This document shows, piece after piece, positions 10,977 through 22,631 of a stretch of DNA of 64,000 nt. Positions within the stretch are counted from its first letter, which is position 1; the number at the start of each line of letters is the position of its first letter. The notes beneath the pieces were generated by a model. The model saw nothing but the letters and a program-made list of their open reading frames with translations, was not told where the DNA came from and ran no database searches. The DNA lies in the NCBI RefSeq assembly GCF_020906515.1, contig NC_085851.1:2170001-2234000 (forward strand), given 5' to 3'. Origin of the DNA: Vanrija pseudolonga. Its lineage: Eukaryota; Basidiomycota; Tremellomycetes; Trichosporonales; Trichosporonaceae. The position numbers and the translations under genes are program-made.

Positions 10977-12506
10977 ATGTCCGTCTACGTCGGCGAATGT
11001 GAGTGGCTCCCGGCCCCTCGCTACCCCAGCTGACTGACCGACGCTAGCCCGCGGCGAGCTGCTCGCATGGCTCAACGACCTCCTCGCGCCCAACGTGCTC
11101 ACAAAGGTCGAGGAGTGCGGCAAGGGCGTCATCTACTGCCAGGTGGGTGTTGCTGGGTGGGGTGGTGCGGCGTGCGTGGTGCAGAGTGCCATGTTAGGTG
11201 GGCGCAGCAGTGTCGCTCAACGGCGCACCCACACACCCCCGCTCGCACCACGCCCGGACCTACGAAGCACTGCTGACGCGCTAGGTCCTGGACTCGATTT
11301 ACGGTGCGTCGGGCTCGGTGGCGGCGGGGCAGGCGGCGGCGGAGATGTCGGCGCGCGCGGCGTAGCGCGGCGCATGCGAGCTATCGCGTGCGCGCTTGAC
11401 GGCGACAACCACCTTCACCCCTGCACCAGCGCCAAGATCGGCCCACTAACACCTTCCCCCAGGCGACCTCCCCATGTCGCGCGTCAAGCTCAACGCCAAG
11501 ATGGAGTACGAGTACCTCGAGAACTTTAAGATCCTGCAGAAGGCGTTTGCCAAGCACAGGATTGACAAGGTGGGTGCTGTGTGTGTGTGTGGGTGGGGTG
11601 GGTGGGGGGGAAGGCTTGGGCAGGTTGGGCCCACATCAGCGGTCGAGGCCGCCTCGCTCATCCTCGCGTTATCGTCGGCGCTAACGCGCCTTTCTTCCTC
11701 CAGCCCATCCCGGTCGAAAGACTCGTCAAGTGCAAGATGCAGGACAACCTCGAGTTCCTGCAGTGGATGAAGAAGTTCTGGGACCTCAACTCGAGCGGGG
11801 CCGAGTACAATGCCGCTGCGCGATCTGGCGGCGTGATTGCCGCTGCGGCGCCAGCGCCGTCCCGCGCGCCGGCTGCCGCTCGTCCCTCTGCTGCTGCTGC
11901 GCGCTCTGCGGCCCCGGCCCCGCGCGCGTCGAGCGCCGGCTCCAACGCCCAGGTCCAGCTCCTCAACTCGCAGGTCCAGGAGCTGCAGGCTACGTGTGAG
12001 GGGCTCGAGAAGGAGCGCGACTTTTACTTTGCTAGTGAGTTAGCCGGCCCCGCGGAGCGGGGGCGGTGTGGGTGCTGCCGTGGGTGGTGGCGCCACAGCT
12101 GGCCGGGAGCTGTCACCGCCGAACTGGCCAACGGCCGCGGCGTCGAGTTGGACGCACAAAGAGATCCTGGCTAACCCCCCCCCAGAGCTCCGCTCCATCG
12201 AGCTCATCGTCGGCGACAGGATCAACCTCGACGAGGTCGACCCCATTGAGCGGGAAACGCTGCAGAAGGTCCAGGAGATCCTCTACCAGACCGAGGACGG
12301 CTTCGAGGTGGGTGGGATGGGGGAGCTGGGGGTGGAGGGCGTGAGGCGAGCGTGCCGCCAAAAGGGAGAATCCCAGGCCTGTGTCGCGGGCCCCACGCCT
12401 CGCCCCCAGCTGGACGCGTCGCCGGCAACTAACACCCCAGGTGCCCGAGGGCGAGGAGCTGCTCGAGGGCGACAGCCACCACCTTGACGACGAGGAGACG
12501 TTCTAG
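10977..12506 (+). CDS. BIM1: EB1-family microtubule plus-end protein (Bim1/Mal3)
   Basis: Seven exons (10977-10998, 11048-11142, 11285-11303, 11463-11569, 11704-12034, 12186-12307, 12441-12506) give 253 aa. The N-terminal calponin-homology domain is clear ([55 protein letters not shown]). An Ala/Pro/Ser linker follows. The EB1 dimerisation domain comes next ([31 protein letters not shown]). The protein tracks growing microtubule ends and recruits partners. Exon 3 is a 19-nt micro-exon. The C-terminus is acidic and ends DDEETF, close to the EEY/F tail that binds CAP-Gly proteins in animal EB1. The start MSVYVGESRGELL has the family's usual N-terminal length. Confidence 0.95.
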
Positions 12507-14060
12507 AGCGTGACATCGCTGCTTCATGACATAATATCTGTTTAGTCCGCCATCTTTTGACGTTGGCATCAAGGCGTGGCGGTGTAGCCGCTGTGCCGGT
12601 ACGAATGCATGAGTGGAACGAGGGGGTGGGCCGGGTGGGGGTGGGGGTGGCAGTGATCGTGTGAGGAAGGGTCTGAAGTCGGCCTGAGCGACACAGTCAT
12701 CCAGCCGGCAATTGGTGACTGCGAGATCGGTTCAAGGCGATCACGGCCCAGCGCACTGTCCGCCACGCTTCGGGTAGGCACATCCACCTTCTCGGCACCT
12801 ACCACCTGTTTGTTGTTGTTGTCGCCGCCTACCCCAGACGCGCAGCACCTACCCCGACCGTGTGAGCCGACACGACGCGGGGTAGTCGGTGGTTACCGTA
12901 GCCGGTGTTGCCTCGAGCCGTCAGCGTGGGGCGCGTCACCAGCCCGCCGTTCGTGGCGTGGCGCGTTGCGGCGCGGTGCCAAGCCGACGAGTCAGTGGAC
13001 GGCGACTGGCGCCCCGCGTTGCCGGTTCGGTGTAAGCGAGGTGGGCGGTGAGTGGTGGTGGTCAGGTAACTTGCCAAGCGGATCGCGCTCCTGTGCATGT
13101 ACTGTGCATGTGTGTGTGTGTGTTGTGCGTGTGCGCCTGCGCATGCATGATGCACGGCCGAGTCGAGCAGCTGCGCCGACGAGTCTATTTATGCTCCGCA
13201 GCCAGAGTTGGAGTCGGCAACCCGGCCGGTCGGTCGGTCTCTCGGCCGCAGGGGCCGCAGGGAGAGACCGCGGCGGCATCAGTCAGTCAAGGCAAGCTCG
13301 GGCAGGGCACAGGTGCCGCTGGCTGGTGGGTGGCTCGCTTCGGCGCCGGCGCCGGCAGGCAGCGAGCGGCGCGCGCGCGCGGCGTTGGAGGGGAGTTTGC
13401 AAGTACTCGCACACCCAACCTTGTCCTTTGCATGCATCGTCATAGCCTGACGCGTCGCCCGTTGTGATTGCACGATGCGGCGCATGCCGTCACCTGCTTG
13501 ACGGTTGCTCGCAAGTCTATTTGCTCGGGCCGTAGCCGAGAAGGACGGAGGGGGCAGGGAGGGATTGGTGCCGCGGGCGGTGCGGGGTGGGCTGGTGACG
13601 ACGTGATCACATGGGTCACAGGGACGGGGGTGGGGGTCGAGGGGACAGGCAATGCCTGCATAGGGGCGAGCAAGCTGGCATGCAAGCAATGCAACAGCCA
13701 ACAAGGGCAATGCAAAGTGACCGAGGTGAGAGAGTGCAGGGGCGACGACGTGGTGAGAGCGCGAGAGACGACGCTAGACCAGAAACTGTAAGCCGCCTGT
13801 TGCACCAACAAGCCCGAGCCGCGAGCCGCCCACGACGACACCCCGCGCACTGCACCCACGACACCGCACCCACCCACCCACACTCGGCCCTGCCTATCTC
13901 GCCACGCCCCCCCCGCCGCTCCTCCCTCTCCCGTCCCCCCCTTCCCCTCCTACACTTCTTTTCTCATTCGGCTCACCATCCACTACATCCCGAACAACAT
14001 CACTATTCTGGTATTACACTCATCCACCCGGCACACGCACGACAACAACAACAACCACCC
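12507..14060. other. Intergenic, 1.55 kb
   Basis: No gene seen. It holds the promoter and probably a long C/T-rich leader (about 13860-14060) of the Zn2Cys6 gene, plus a GT-repeat near 13110-13135. The frame upstream of 14061 stays open to 13611, but that part reads as low-complexity leader. Confidence 0.45.
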
Positions 14061-16919
14061 ATGCCCCTCCAACCGGATGCAGCTGCTGCTGCACACACGC
14101 AGCAGCAGCAACAAGAGTCGTCGTCGTCATCATCCGCCGCCAACGCCGCCGCCGCCGGGCCGGCTCTCGGGCCAAACCCGAGCTCGAGCGATAGGTACTC
14201 GCAGCACGGGTCGTCGTTCCCTCCAGCGAGCCGCGACACATCCCCGGGCGGCGTGAAGCGGCCCAGGTCGCCGTTCGAGGCCGACGACATCAAGCCGAAC
14301 ATTGCCCGCCGCGCGAGTGGCACCAACGGCACGACGACACCGCACGCCAACGGCGCCGGCAGTGGCAGTGCATCGGGCACACCAGCAGCAGCAGCAACGG
14401 CGCAGGGCCCGAAGCGCGCAGCGCAGGCATGCCTCCGCTGCCGCAAGCAAAAGCTGCGCTGCCTAGGCGGGTGGCCGTGCAAGCGGTGCGTCAAGAGCAA
14501 AAACAAGTGCGACTTTGGCGGGCCCGCCGGTGCGCCTGGTGCCGGCGCAGCCGCGCGCGGGCCGGGCGGCACCGACTCGGCGCAGCGCATCGAGAACCTC
14601 GAGGCGAGCGTCGCGACCCTGCTCGCTGGCATGAGCGGCGCGGCGTCGGCAGCAGCACCACCTTTCGGCCAGGGGTTCGACGACCGCGGGAGCTTTGGCG
14701 GCAGCGGCTCGGATCGGGTGCCGCCGCAGTGGAGCGGCGGCGGCGGAGGGGGGTTCGACGGCCCCGGCTCTGCACCGGCGCCCGCGCCGCGCTTCCCGCG
14801 CGCTGATGTGCCGCTTGCGTCGCCGACCACCGCCGCCTCGGGCCAGCACGTCCACTTTGGCAACTCGCCGTACGGGCACGGGCTGCCGCCAAACACCAGC
14901 CCCGGGGCGTACGCCTCGAGCAATAGCGCGTTCGGCCCCAGCCCGACCGGGCATGTCAAGAGCGAGTCGGGCGAGAGCAAGAAGAAGGACAGGAGAAGCT
15001 TGCCCCGCCACGGGCCCAAGGGCGAGGACAGACTCGCAGCCGTCGACGGCGGCTTCGAGGCCCCGTTCAAGCCGCTCGTCTACCAGCCGTCGGTGTGGGA
15101 CAACCGCGAGGTTTCGCGCCGCCCCAGCCCGCACCCGAGCACGTCGGGCGTGAGCCGCGCAGGCAGCAGCGGGGACGAGCACGGCGCGCTGTATGACCTC
15201 CCGCCGGCGTTGCGGCGCGGGCACGACGACCCGATCAGCACCGAGATTGTCGATGAGCGCTTGGCAGAGCTGCTGTTTACATTGTGAGTGGCGGCGGCGC
15301 GTGCGCCATGCGGCATGACCTATTGTCCACTGACACACACACACAGCTTTGTTCAAAACTGCCACCCGTTCATGCCGATTATTGAGGTTGCCGATGCCGA
15401 CGCGTTCCATGTCATCCGGCATCAGTCGCCAACGCTGCTGTCGGCGATCCTTGCCATCGCCGCAAGGTTCTACGTCCGGTACGAGGAGCGCTTCCCGTCG
15501 CCAAACTTGCCGTCGATCGCACCTGGCCTGCCGGCGCGGCTGGCCTCGCTCGCCCAGTGGCACCTGGCGCAGACGCTCCTCCGGAAGCAGCAGGCGCTGT
15601 TTGACGTCCAGGCGGTGCTGCTCCTCGCAGCGTGGGGACTCGAGAGTGGCGGCCGTGGGCCCGACGCGTGGATCGTCACGGGCCACGCGTCGAGAATCGC
15701 CCGCAGACTCGGCATCAACCGCGAGCTCACAAAGGCTGCAGCGGCAGCCCGCGTCGCGAGACCCCACACGGCCGAGTGGAACGAGCTCAACGCGTACGCA
15801 CCAAAGTGGCGTTCCTGGCTCGGATGGTTTACATTTGACGGCTTCCTCTCGCTCGGGTTTGGACGCCCCCAGTCGACCCAGTTTGAGATTGTCGACGAGC
15901 AGGGCTTCCTCCAGCTGCGTCTCATGCAGCCGCCCCCGGTGCCGGGCACGCTTGCTGCGACGTCGCAGTACGGCGACGCGTACTTGTCCAGCCAAGTCGA
16001 GCTCACGCGCATCGGCCGCGACTTGATCAACTGGGGCGACTCGCTCCGCGAGCCCCGCCCCGACCAGGAGGATGACCCGCGGGCGCGCGACCAGAGCCTC
16101 AAGAGCATGCTCCGCGAGCTCAACGCCAGGCTCGACGACTGGTGCAAGCGCTGGATCTGGTCCAGCTCGCACTACCTGCCCTACCTCGGCCCCTCGGCGC
16201 GCATCTGCAGACTCCAGGCCGAGCACATGCGCCTGTGCCTCAACTCGTTTGCTCTCAATGCTGCGCCAGAGGAGGACAAGCACGTCGCAGACTCGCTCTA
16301 CCGCGGCCTGCAGGCGGCGATGAGCACGATCCAGACACACCACGAGAGCTCGCAGACCGACCTCGCGCTGAGCTTTGCGACCGACTACCTGACTATTACC
16401 CTGGCGCAGGCAGCTGTATTCCTCATCCGCATCGCCAAGGCTCCCACATCGGTCCAGATCGCCGCCAAGGTCGACCGACCAGTGGTGACCCACTACCTCA
16501 AGATGAGCATTGACGTGCTCGAGGCAAGCGACCTGAGCGAGACCCGGTTGTCGACATACCTCGCGCGGACGTTGCGCGACATTTCGCGCGCAGCCGCCAT
16601 CCCGGGGATTGCCCCGCTCGACGGCGACGAAGTAGACAGCGAGGCGCAGACGCGGCCGCCGAGCGCACAGGGCAACGCGCCGACACCGCAGGACGCGGCG
16701 AACGGGCTTGCGCGGGCGGGCGGCGTGCCCCTCGCTGCGCCCGGCGTCATGCCGCCTTACGGACTTGAAAACTACCTCATCGATTCGAATGTCGACCTCG
16801 GGTACCTCCTCGGCCTGCCCGGTGACCCGACGGGCATCATGGGCCCCGGGGGCATGATGCCGGCGTTTGGCAGCGAGTTTGGCACGTTCCCGCCAGGCGG
16901 GGTAGCCATGGGGATGTAG
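14061..16919 (+). CDS. Zn2Cys6 fungal transcription factor
   Basis: Exons 14061-15283 and 15347-16919 give 931 aa. Six cysteines at about residues 124, 127, 134, 140, 143 and 150 form the binuclear zinc cluster (ACLRCRKQKLRC, then CKRCVKSKNKC). The preceding 120 residues are Gln/Ser/Ala-rich. A Gly/Pro/Ser linker follows. The second half, starting ELLFTFFVQNCHPFMPIIEV, has the helical fungal-specific regulatory domain (LAIAARFY, LLLAAWGLESGG, ASRIARRLGINREL). It should be a nuclear regulator binding CGG-type repeats. The target pathway cannot be told from sequence; the neighbours are two secreted proteins. The first Met that begins Gln-rich coding sequence was chosen as start. Confidence 0.88.
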
Positions 16920-17616
16920 TGTGGTGTGGGCGTGGGCGTGCCGAGATGCATCTAGAGTTGGCGCGGGCCGGGCTGGGGGCAAGAGGGTGGTTGTGGTACG
17001 GTTAGAACTGACGTAGCTAGATCGTGTGGCAATCGTCAACGCCAGGGCCGTCGTGGCGCTCCAGGCAGCGACGCCCTCGCGCTCACCCACAAACAGATTC
17101 TGGGCGACCCAGTAGATGCACAGCGAGTCACTACAGTATGCCGATCACGTCCCACCTCCATCGGAGACGGACGCTCGATGCTGGGCCCCGAATGTGCTCT
17201 GCCAAGACGATGAGCACGAGCGGCTGTCGTCCTCGCGACGGTCTCGCATTCGTTCCTGGGGGTATGGGTGGCCCTTACTCGCTCGCTCAGCTCTGGACGA
17301 GCAGACTTGGCTGTGCAGACTCGACTCGTCTGGGTACCTCGTGGCTCTGTAAGTACATATGAAGTAGGAGATGCACCCAGCCCTGATAATGGCCAGTACA
17401 CGGTACGTGCATTGTGCGCGATGGAGGGAGTCGAGGTCGATCCCTACCACTTTGACGCGCAGGAACACAGTAGTGGCGGCGCCTCGACAACCGTTCCCTT
17501 CGCGTTCGGTCCTGGCTGTCCTGCGATGCGATCTCATGGCTCCCGGCATACAACAAAGTATATAAGCACGCAAGAGAGTCGGGGCGCGGGCCCATGCACT
17601 CACTCACACGCACACC
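16920..17616. other. Intergenic, 697 nt
   Basis: No gene found. It ends with the promoter of the secreted-protein gene, including a TATA box about 50 nt before the start codon. Confidence 0.5.
17559..17566 (+). promoter_or_regulatory. TATA box of the gene at 17617
   Basis: TATATAAG lies 50 nt upstream of the start codon. Such a clear TATA element suggests regulated rather than housekeeping expression. Confidence 0.6.
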
Positions 17617-18446
17617 ATGCTCCTTTCTTCCCTCTTACTCGTCTCGCTCACCTGCGCCGCGGCGCAGTCCTCCTCTGAGCCCGCCGCGGCGTCGGCGTCG
17701 GCCTCCCCCTCGGCCGCGCCCAACTCGACCGCGGCTGCTGGGAACTCGATTGGTGATGGGGCTGCTGTCGGCACTAGTCTGCCGGGCTTTGGGATCACGT
17801 ACCCGAACGCCAGTGCCCCATGTGAGTGGCCCCCTAAACAGCCGCGCTGGCTTGCACCGGCGTCGAGTGGCAGTGGCCGAGCGACATACAGGCCGACCGC
17901 TCCCCATGCCCCTGCCACAAGCTAACACGCGCCGCCCCACAGTGCAGGTCAACTTCACCCGCTCATACTTCACCTTCCCTGTCGACTTCGTCATCGACAG
18001 CGCGACCTACCCCCCGCCGCCAGGCTCCAACAGCACCATCATGCTCGAGCAGACGGTCAAGCTCAAGCTCTTCGCAGAGGGGCAGGACATCCCCATAACC
18101 TGGACCAGGGCGACGCCGCAGGGCAGCATCTGGTGCGTCGACAAGAGCTCATGCAGCTTTGCCGACGACTTGCTCCCGACCATGCGCTACCCGGCGACCA
18201 ACCCCGCCTGGCCGGCACTCAAGTACCGCGCGACGTTCAACGAGACGCTCGGCTGGCAGCTCGACCCCGCTACGCTGCTCGGCAACCCCGCGCAGAGGTT
18301 CTATGTCCAGCTGGTTGGCGACGGCAAGGGCCAGCTCGAGAACCACACGCTCAACCACGACGGGCCGATTTGTGAGTGGTGTGAGGGAGGGGGGAGGGAC
18401 GGGGAGGCAGGCTGACACACCCCGCGCAGACTACGCAACGTCCTAG
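17617..18446 (+). CDS. Secreted protein, ended by an in-frame TAG before a GPI-type tail
   Basis: Exons 17617-17821, 17943-18371 and 18430-18446 give 216 aa. It starts with a signal peptide (MLLSSLLLVSLTCAAAQ), then a Ser/Ala stretch, then a beta-rich domain with several N-glycosylation sites (NFT, NST, NET, NHT) and a CVDKSSC pair. I do not recognise the family. The reading ends at TAG (18444-18446) right after GPIYYATS. The same frame then continues for 59 codons that look like real protein. Without that tail the product would be released rather than anchored. No canonical donor/acceptor pair that I could find avoids the stop and keeps the frame. Confidence 0.65.
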
Positions 18447-18626
18447 CTGTTCCAGGTACAGAACGCCAGCAGCGCCCACGCGCAGGCGTACCCCAACGGT
18501 CCCTTGTTCAACGGCACAGGCAACGAGTGGGCCGCGTCGCCGGCCAAGCCGAGCGCTGCTGCGGCCGTGGTGGCGGCGACCCCGGCGCTGGTCACGGCTG
18601 CGGTGCTCTTCGCGGTCCTGGTTTAG
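18447..18626 (+). other. In-frame GPI-type tail after the TAG
   Basis: Directly after the TAG the frame runs 59 codons to TAG at 18624-18626. It contains an N-glycosylation site (NGT), a Ser/Ala spacer and a hydrophobic end (VVAATPALVTAAVLFAVLV) typical of a GPI attachment signal. It is clearly the former or conditional C-terminus of the gene at 17617. It may be reached by read-through, be lost through a recent nonsense change, or reflect a base-call error. Confidence 0.65.
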
Positions 18627-19409
18627 TGATGGGAGAGCAGATTCAGATGCCAGCTCTCAGATGCCAGCTACGAGTTTTGAGATGCTAGCTGTTAGTTGCC
18701 AGATTCTAGATGTCAGATGCCATTCGTTGCGTGACGCCCGCCGTCATGCGGTCTGGGCGTCGGCGTGCCTCGAGGTGGTCGAGGGGTGCGCCTCCCCACC
18801 TGCCTCATATCGTGTCGCGTTTTATGTCGGATCCCAAGATGCTGCATGTCGTGTGATGTGTGATCTGTTTGTGTATGGAGGGTCATTGCGTCAAAGGGGG
18901 TGGCAGTGGGACGGTTGTGAGGGGCACAAGGCAACGAAGGGAACGGCGACTGCGCTACGCAGGCGACGACGTATTGGGCGCGCTGCTCTCTCGTCAAACC
19001 TTGTTAACCTTGTTGAAAAGAGACGCAGAGGGCTGCCCGGCGCGCGCAATGTTACGTGTCTGGCCGTGGTCTGGCTGCCAGCCAAGTAGGGCCTCCCTCG
19101 GCCAGACCTTGCTGCGCTCCTCGGCGACGTGCCCTCGCAGCATGCATACCATAGCACCATATCCATGATCCATGACCGTTGCTGTCACGATGCAGACAAG
19201 TACGACGCGCGCCGCGGCTTGATCCCCGGTCTCCGTTCTCCGCCCTCCCTCCACACCCGGCGCCACTCGTCCGCCGCGGCTACGTATCATTGTTGTTCAG
19301 GGCCTGTTCGTTGCACGCGGACACTCTGAGACACAACGACACCTAGCAAAGCGGTGCCTCCTTCACCATCTCCATCTCCATCTCGCCAACAAAACGCTCC
19401 TGCAGCGCA
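18627..19409. other. Intergenic, 783 nt, with short direct repeats
   Basis: No gene seen. CAGATGCCAGCT occurs twice (18644-18655, 18658-18669), with degenerate copies up to 18722, just after the upstream gene. Confidence 0.5.
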
Positions 19410-20453
19410 ATGCTTCTCCCGGTCCTGGTGCTCGCCGCTGCCGCAGCGGCAGTGCGCGCACTCGACCCCGACTCCGACACCGTCGCAGACGACCGGCGCT
19501 GGGCGCCCGAGCCGATCCTGTACGACCGTAACGACCGACCAGGGTACGCCGTGACCTCGCCGAACGGGTGGCATCCAGGTGTGTTGAGGAGTCGTGCTGG
19601 CGGTGCATGGGGCCGGCGGGGACGTAGCTGACACTCCACGCCCCCGCAGCCGCGTTCAAGGCGGAGTACTACGACTACGAGTACACGCTCTCCGGGCCGA
19701 ACATTGTCCACCTCGCCGGGCTGGACGTCACGCTCCGCCTGCCCGCCGACGCGCCGGAGATGCTCGTGCTCCACCTCAACCGCGAGGGCGAGGGCTTCCC
19801 CCGCGCCTTCATCTACGTGCACGCCAACGATAGTGAGTGGAGGAGGAGTCGCGGGTGAGCCGCCGAGCCGCCCTGACGCCGCCGCAGCGTTCAACCCCAA
19901 CATGCAGCAGCTGGTCAAGAACCTCTGGCCGGGCTCGTACAGCGTCTCGTTCAAGCCGCACAACCTCGGCACCGACTTCTACCCCCCGGGCAAGGACTAC
20001 TTCCTTACGCTGCACAACACGTCGTACCACGGCGCGGGTAGGTGTCGCTGGACTGTGATTGGCACCAGCTAACCCCCTCCGCCAGTCCTCGCAACGTCGG
20101 AGCGCTTCGACATCCGGTACGACCCCGCCGCGTTCACGGGCTGGACGTACGCGTGGTTCGTCGCCGCCGTCGCTGCCGCCGTGGCGGTGCTCGTGTCCGT
20201 CCCGTGGTTGACGTTACTCGGCGGCCTGCTGCGCATTTTCAGGCAACTCGTCATGGCGGTAGCACAGCGTCTGGTCAAACCCTGGCAGCTGCTCCGGCAC
20301 CTGCTGGCGCGGGTCCTCGCCAAACCCTGGCTCCTGCTCCGCTCGCTCGGGCAGTCGTTCTGCCAGTGTCTCGCGCTTGCCCGCCCCAGGCGGTCGACGT
20401 GCCGATGCGAGAACTGTGGCTGCGAGAGTCAGGCCAAGCAGGCGGCGGCATGA
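19410..20453 (+). CDS. Predicted secreted/membrane protein with Cys-rich tail
   Basis: Exons 19410-19578, 19650-19832, 19888-20037 and 20086-20453 give 289 aa. A signal peptide (MLLPVLVLAAAAAAVRA) leads a domain of about 160 residues containing YDYEYTLSGPNIVHLAGLD, FNPNMQQLVKNLWPGSYSV and FYPPGKDYFLTLHNTSYHG. One membrane segment follows (TYAWFVAAVAAAVAVLVSVP). The cytosolic side carries two similar amphipathic units (LVKPWQLLRHLL and LAKPWLLLRSLG) and ends in a Cys-rich tail (CRCENCGCES). I do not recognise a family. It lies beside another signal-peptide gene, but the two do not clearly align by eye. Confidence 0.7.
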
Positions 20454-20798
20454 GCCAAGCAGGACTAGCCGGAAAATGCTCTATGCGTGTGCTGCCTTGT
20501 GGTGTAAGTGCCCGCCTACCCAGATTGTATGCTGAGCTTCACTGACGTCGCCAGTGCTCTTGCGAGCGAGCTCTAGAGATCGAGACCCCACCATGCAAGT
20601 GAGCGGATGACCTGGCGGCCCCGGTGCGGCGCCTGCACATGTCGATCCCCAGCCATCTTGCCCAAGTGACTGCTGTTGTACTTTAGTTTCCCCATGTCAT
20701 CGACCTGCACATTGCTCGTGTCTCGACCCGCGCATTGCTCATCATAGACTGCATATCCTTTTCACTGCCTCGCTGCACGCCCAGTCCCACCCCTCCGC
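20454..20798. other. Intergenic, convergent, 345 nt
   Basis: This is the space between two convergent genes. I see nothing beyond their terminator regions. Confidence 0.45.
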
Positions 20799-21975
20799 CT
20801 AGCTGTACGCGCCGCCCTTCTTGGCGGCCGAGACGCCAGTGGCCGCAGCGACCTGCTTGGTCATGTCGGCGACGAGCGAGCCGATATCCGTGCCGATCGA
20901 CACGACCTCAAAGCCCTCGGCGAGGCGCGTGGCGGCCTGGTCGCCGTTGACGCAGAAGATGGCGGCGGCCTTGCCGGCCGCCTTGGACGCAGCGAGGATA
21001 CGCGCAATCGCCGCCTGGTGCTCCTCGCCGCCAAAGGGCACGCCCATCGACTTGGACAGGTCGAACGGCCCGATAAGCAGCACGTCCAGCCCGTCGACCT
21101 TGGCAATCTCCTCGACGTTCTCGACGCCCGCGCGCGACTCGATCTGCACCATGACGATCAGGGAGTCGTCGGCCGCCGCGCCGTAGTCGGCCTCGGCGGC
21201 GTTGCCGAACGCGTGCCCCGTGTAGATGGGGCCAAAGCCGCGGGTTCCGCGCGGAGGGTACTTGTTCCACGAGACAATCTTGCGGGCGTCCTCCTGGCTG
21301 GGGTTAGCGGGGCCTCGCCGAGCGGAGCGAGGCGGGGTCCCGGGGCTTTCCTGGGCAGGTGCCAACGAGCCGTTGCTAGGCGCGTAGAGTGGCTCTTCCG
21401 TTCCAACAGTAACCGCGACACTGGCCATCTAGCCCCCCAAGCCACCACCTCGGCGACTCCGCCTGCCCGACTCATCGGACCACCACCACCACTCACAGCA
21501 GTGTGACACATGGGGGTCATGACGCCGTGGGCGCCGGCGTCGAGGGCGCGCTTGACCATCCACTCCTCGGCGTTGGGCACGCGGATGATGGGCGAGACGC
21601 CGTTGGACGCGAGGGCGTTGCAGAGCTGCGGGGCGAGCACGAGCGTCAGCGAGTGCGGCGGGGGCGGGGGGCGGCGTGGCGCCGGAGTGGGCCATCATGA
21701 TGGCGCCTCACGACGGCCCAGACGGCGCCGGCTACGCCGCCGCCGTTACCCACCTCATAGTAGTCCGGGTCGGCGATGGCGCCGTGCTCGCCGTCGACGC
21801 ACGCCCAGTTGAACCCCTTGATGCCGGAAACAGCGCGCACGACGTGCGGGCCGGGGAAGCTGCGGCGTCAGTACAGCACAGCCAGCCACACCCACGTCAG
21901 CCAGAAGCCGATGCCCTGCTGCCCGGCAGCGAGCGCGTTCTTGAGGTGGAGCTTGGTGGAGAGGGCGGAGGCCAT
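20799..21975 (-). CDS. HpcH/HpaI family aldolase
   Basis: Exons 21975-21896, 21859-21754, 21625-21497 and 21293-20799 give 269 aa, normal for this class II aldolase family. Landmarks: GIGFWLTFPGPHVVRAVS, VDGEHGAIADPDYYE, NGVSPIIRVPNAEEWMVKRA, DAGAHGVMTPM, WNKYPPRGTRGFGP, the metal-ligand region VMVQIESRAGVENVEEIA and LIGPFDLSKSMG. Members split 2-keto-3-deoxy acids into pyruvate and an aldehyde; in fungi one (LRA4) acts on 2-keto-3-deoxy-L-rhamnonate. The substrate here is an inference. Introns of 128 and 203 nt are long for this window. The gene is divergent from the SET gene at 22632. Confidence 0.88.
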
Positions 21976-22631
21976 GGTGTGTGTATAGGTGGTGGTGGTG
22001 TGTACAGTAGGAAAGAGACATGGACGAGGGGGTTATGGGGCCTCACCCGGAGCGATGGGTCGAATGCCGGACTGCGTGATGCCGGGCCGCGGGCCAATGT
22101 CGGGCCGAGTCAGCCAGCCAGCTGGCGCTGTCGGAGTCGACCGCCTGGCTGGTCCGGGGCGGGGTGGGACTCGCCCGCTTCGGCTTTGCGGTGGCTGCAG
22201 CGGCTCTGCGCGGCAAAACGCAAACGCGACTGGTGTGGAGGGCGCGCGGTGATTGCGATGCATGCTGCATGCCATTCTCAGGCGCCTGATAGAGGCGACA
22301 TTGGTGATACTGACCTACTTGACCGATTCCACCTCGGTCGTGACCAATACATCTGTTGCCATGTTGTCGTCGCATACATGATCATCATGCCGCGATCAAG
22401 TCAGTCCTATCGTTGATCGCCTGCCTGCTGATCCCTGCCGCTCATGCATATGGTCAAAGGAGTGTGCATTGACCAAAGAGTGACGTCCACACGGCCCGTC
22501 TGGAATCGCTGACGCCCATCACACCATCAAATGCGGGGCCCACTTTTTTTCCTGCCTCATGCCCAAAGTCGAGCCACCTTGACTCGGTCACAACAACTTC
22601 CTGCCTGCCTGACTGACAAACCACCACCAAC
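21976..22631. other. Intergenic, divergent promoters, 656 nt
   Basis: This lies between the aldolase and the SET methyltransferase genes. No gene is seen; it serves as promoter for both. Confidence 0.45.

Noticed and set aside
12724-12745. tRNA-like GGTTCAAGG word
   Set aside because: The arms form a palindrome (ATCG/CGAT) but no cloverleaf can be drawn around it.
13611-14060. 150-codon upstream extension of the Zn2Cys6 protein
   Set aside because: The frame is open but low-complexity and Arg/His/Pro-rich; a C/T-rich leader directly precedes 14061, which was taken as the start.
14463-17090. 875-codon open frame on the minus strand
   Set aside because: It is the antisense of the Zn2Cys6 gene; its Arg/Val/Ala-rich translation has no domain and arises from GC-rich third positions.
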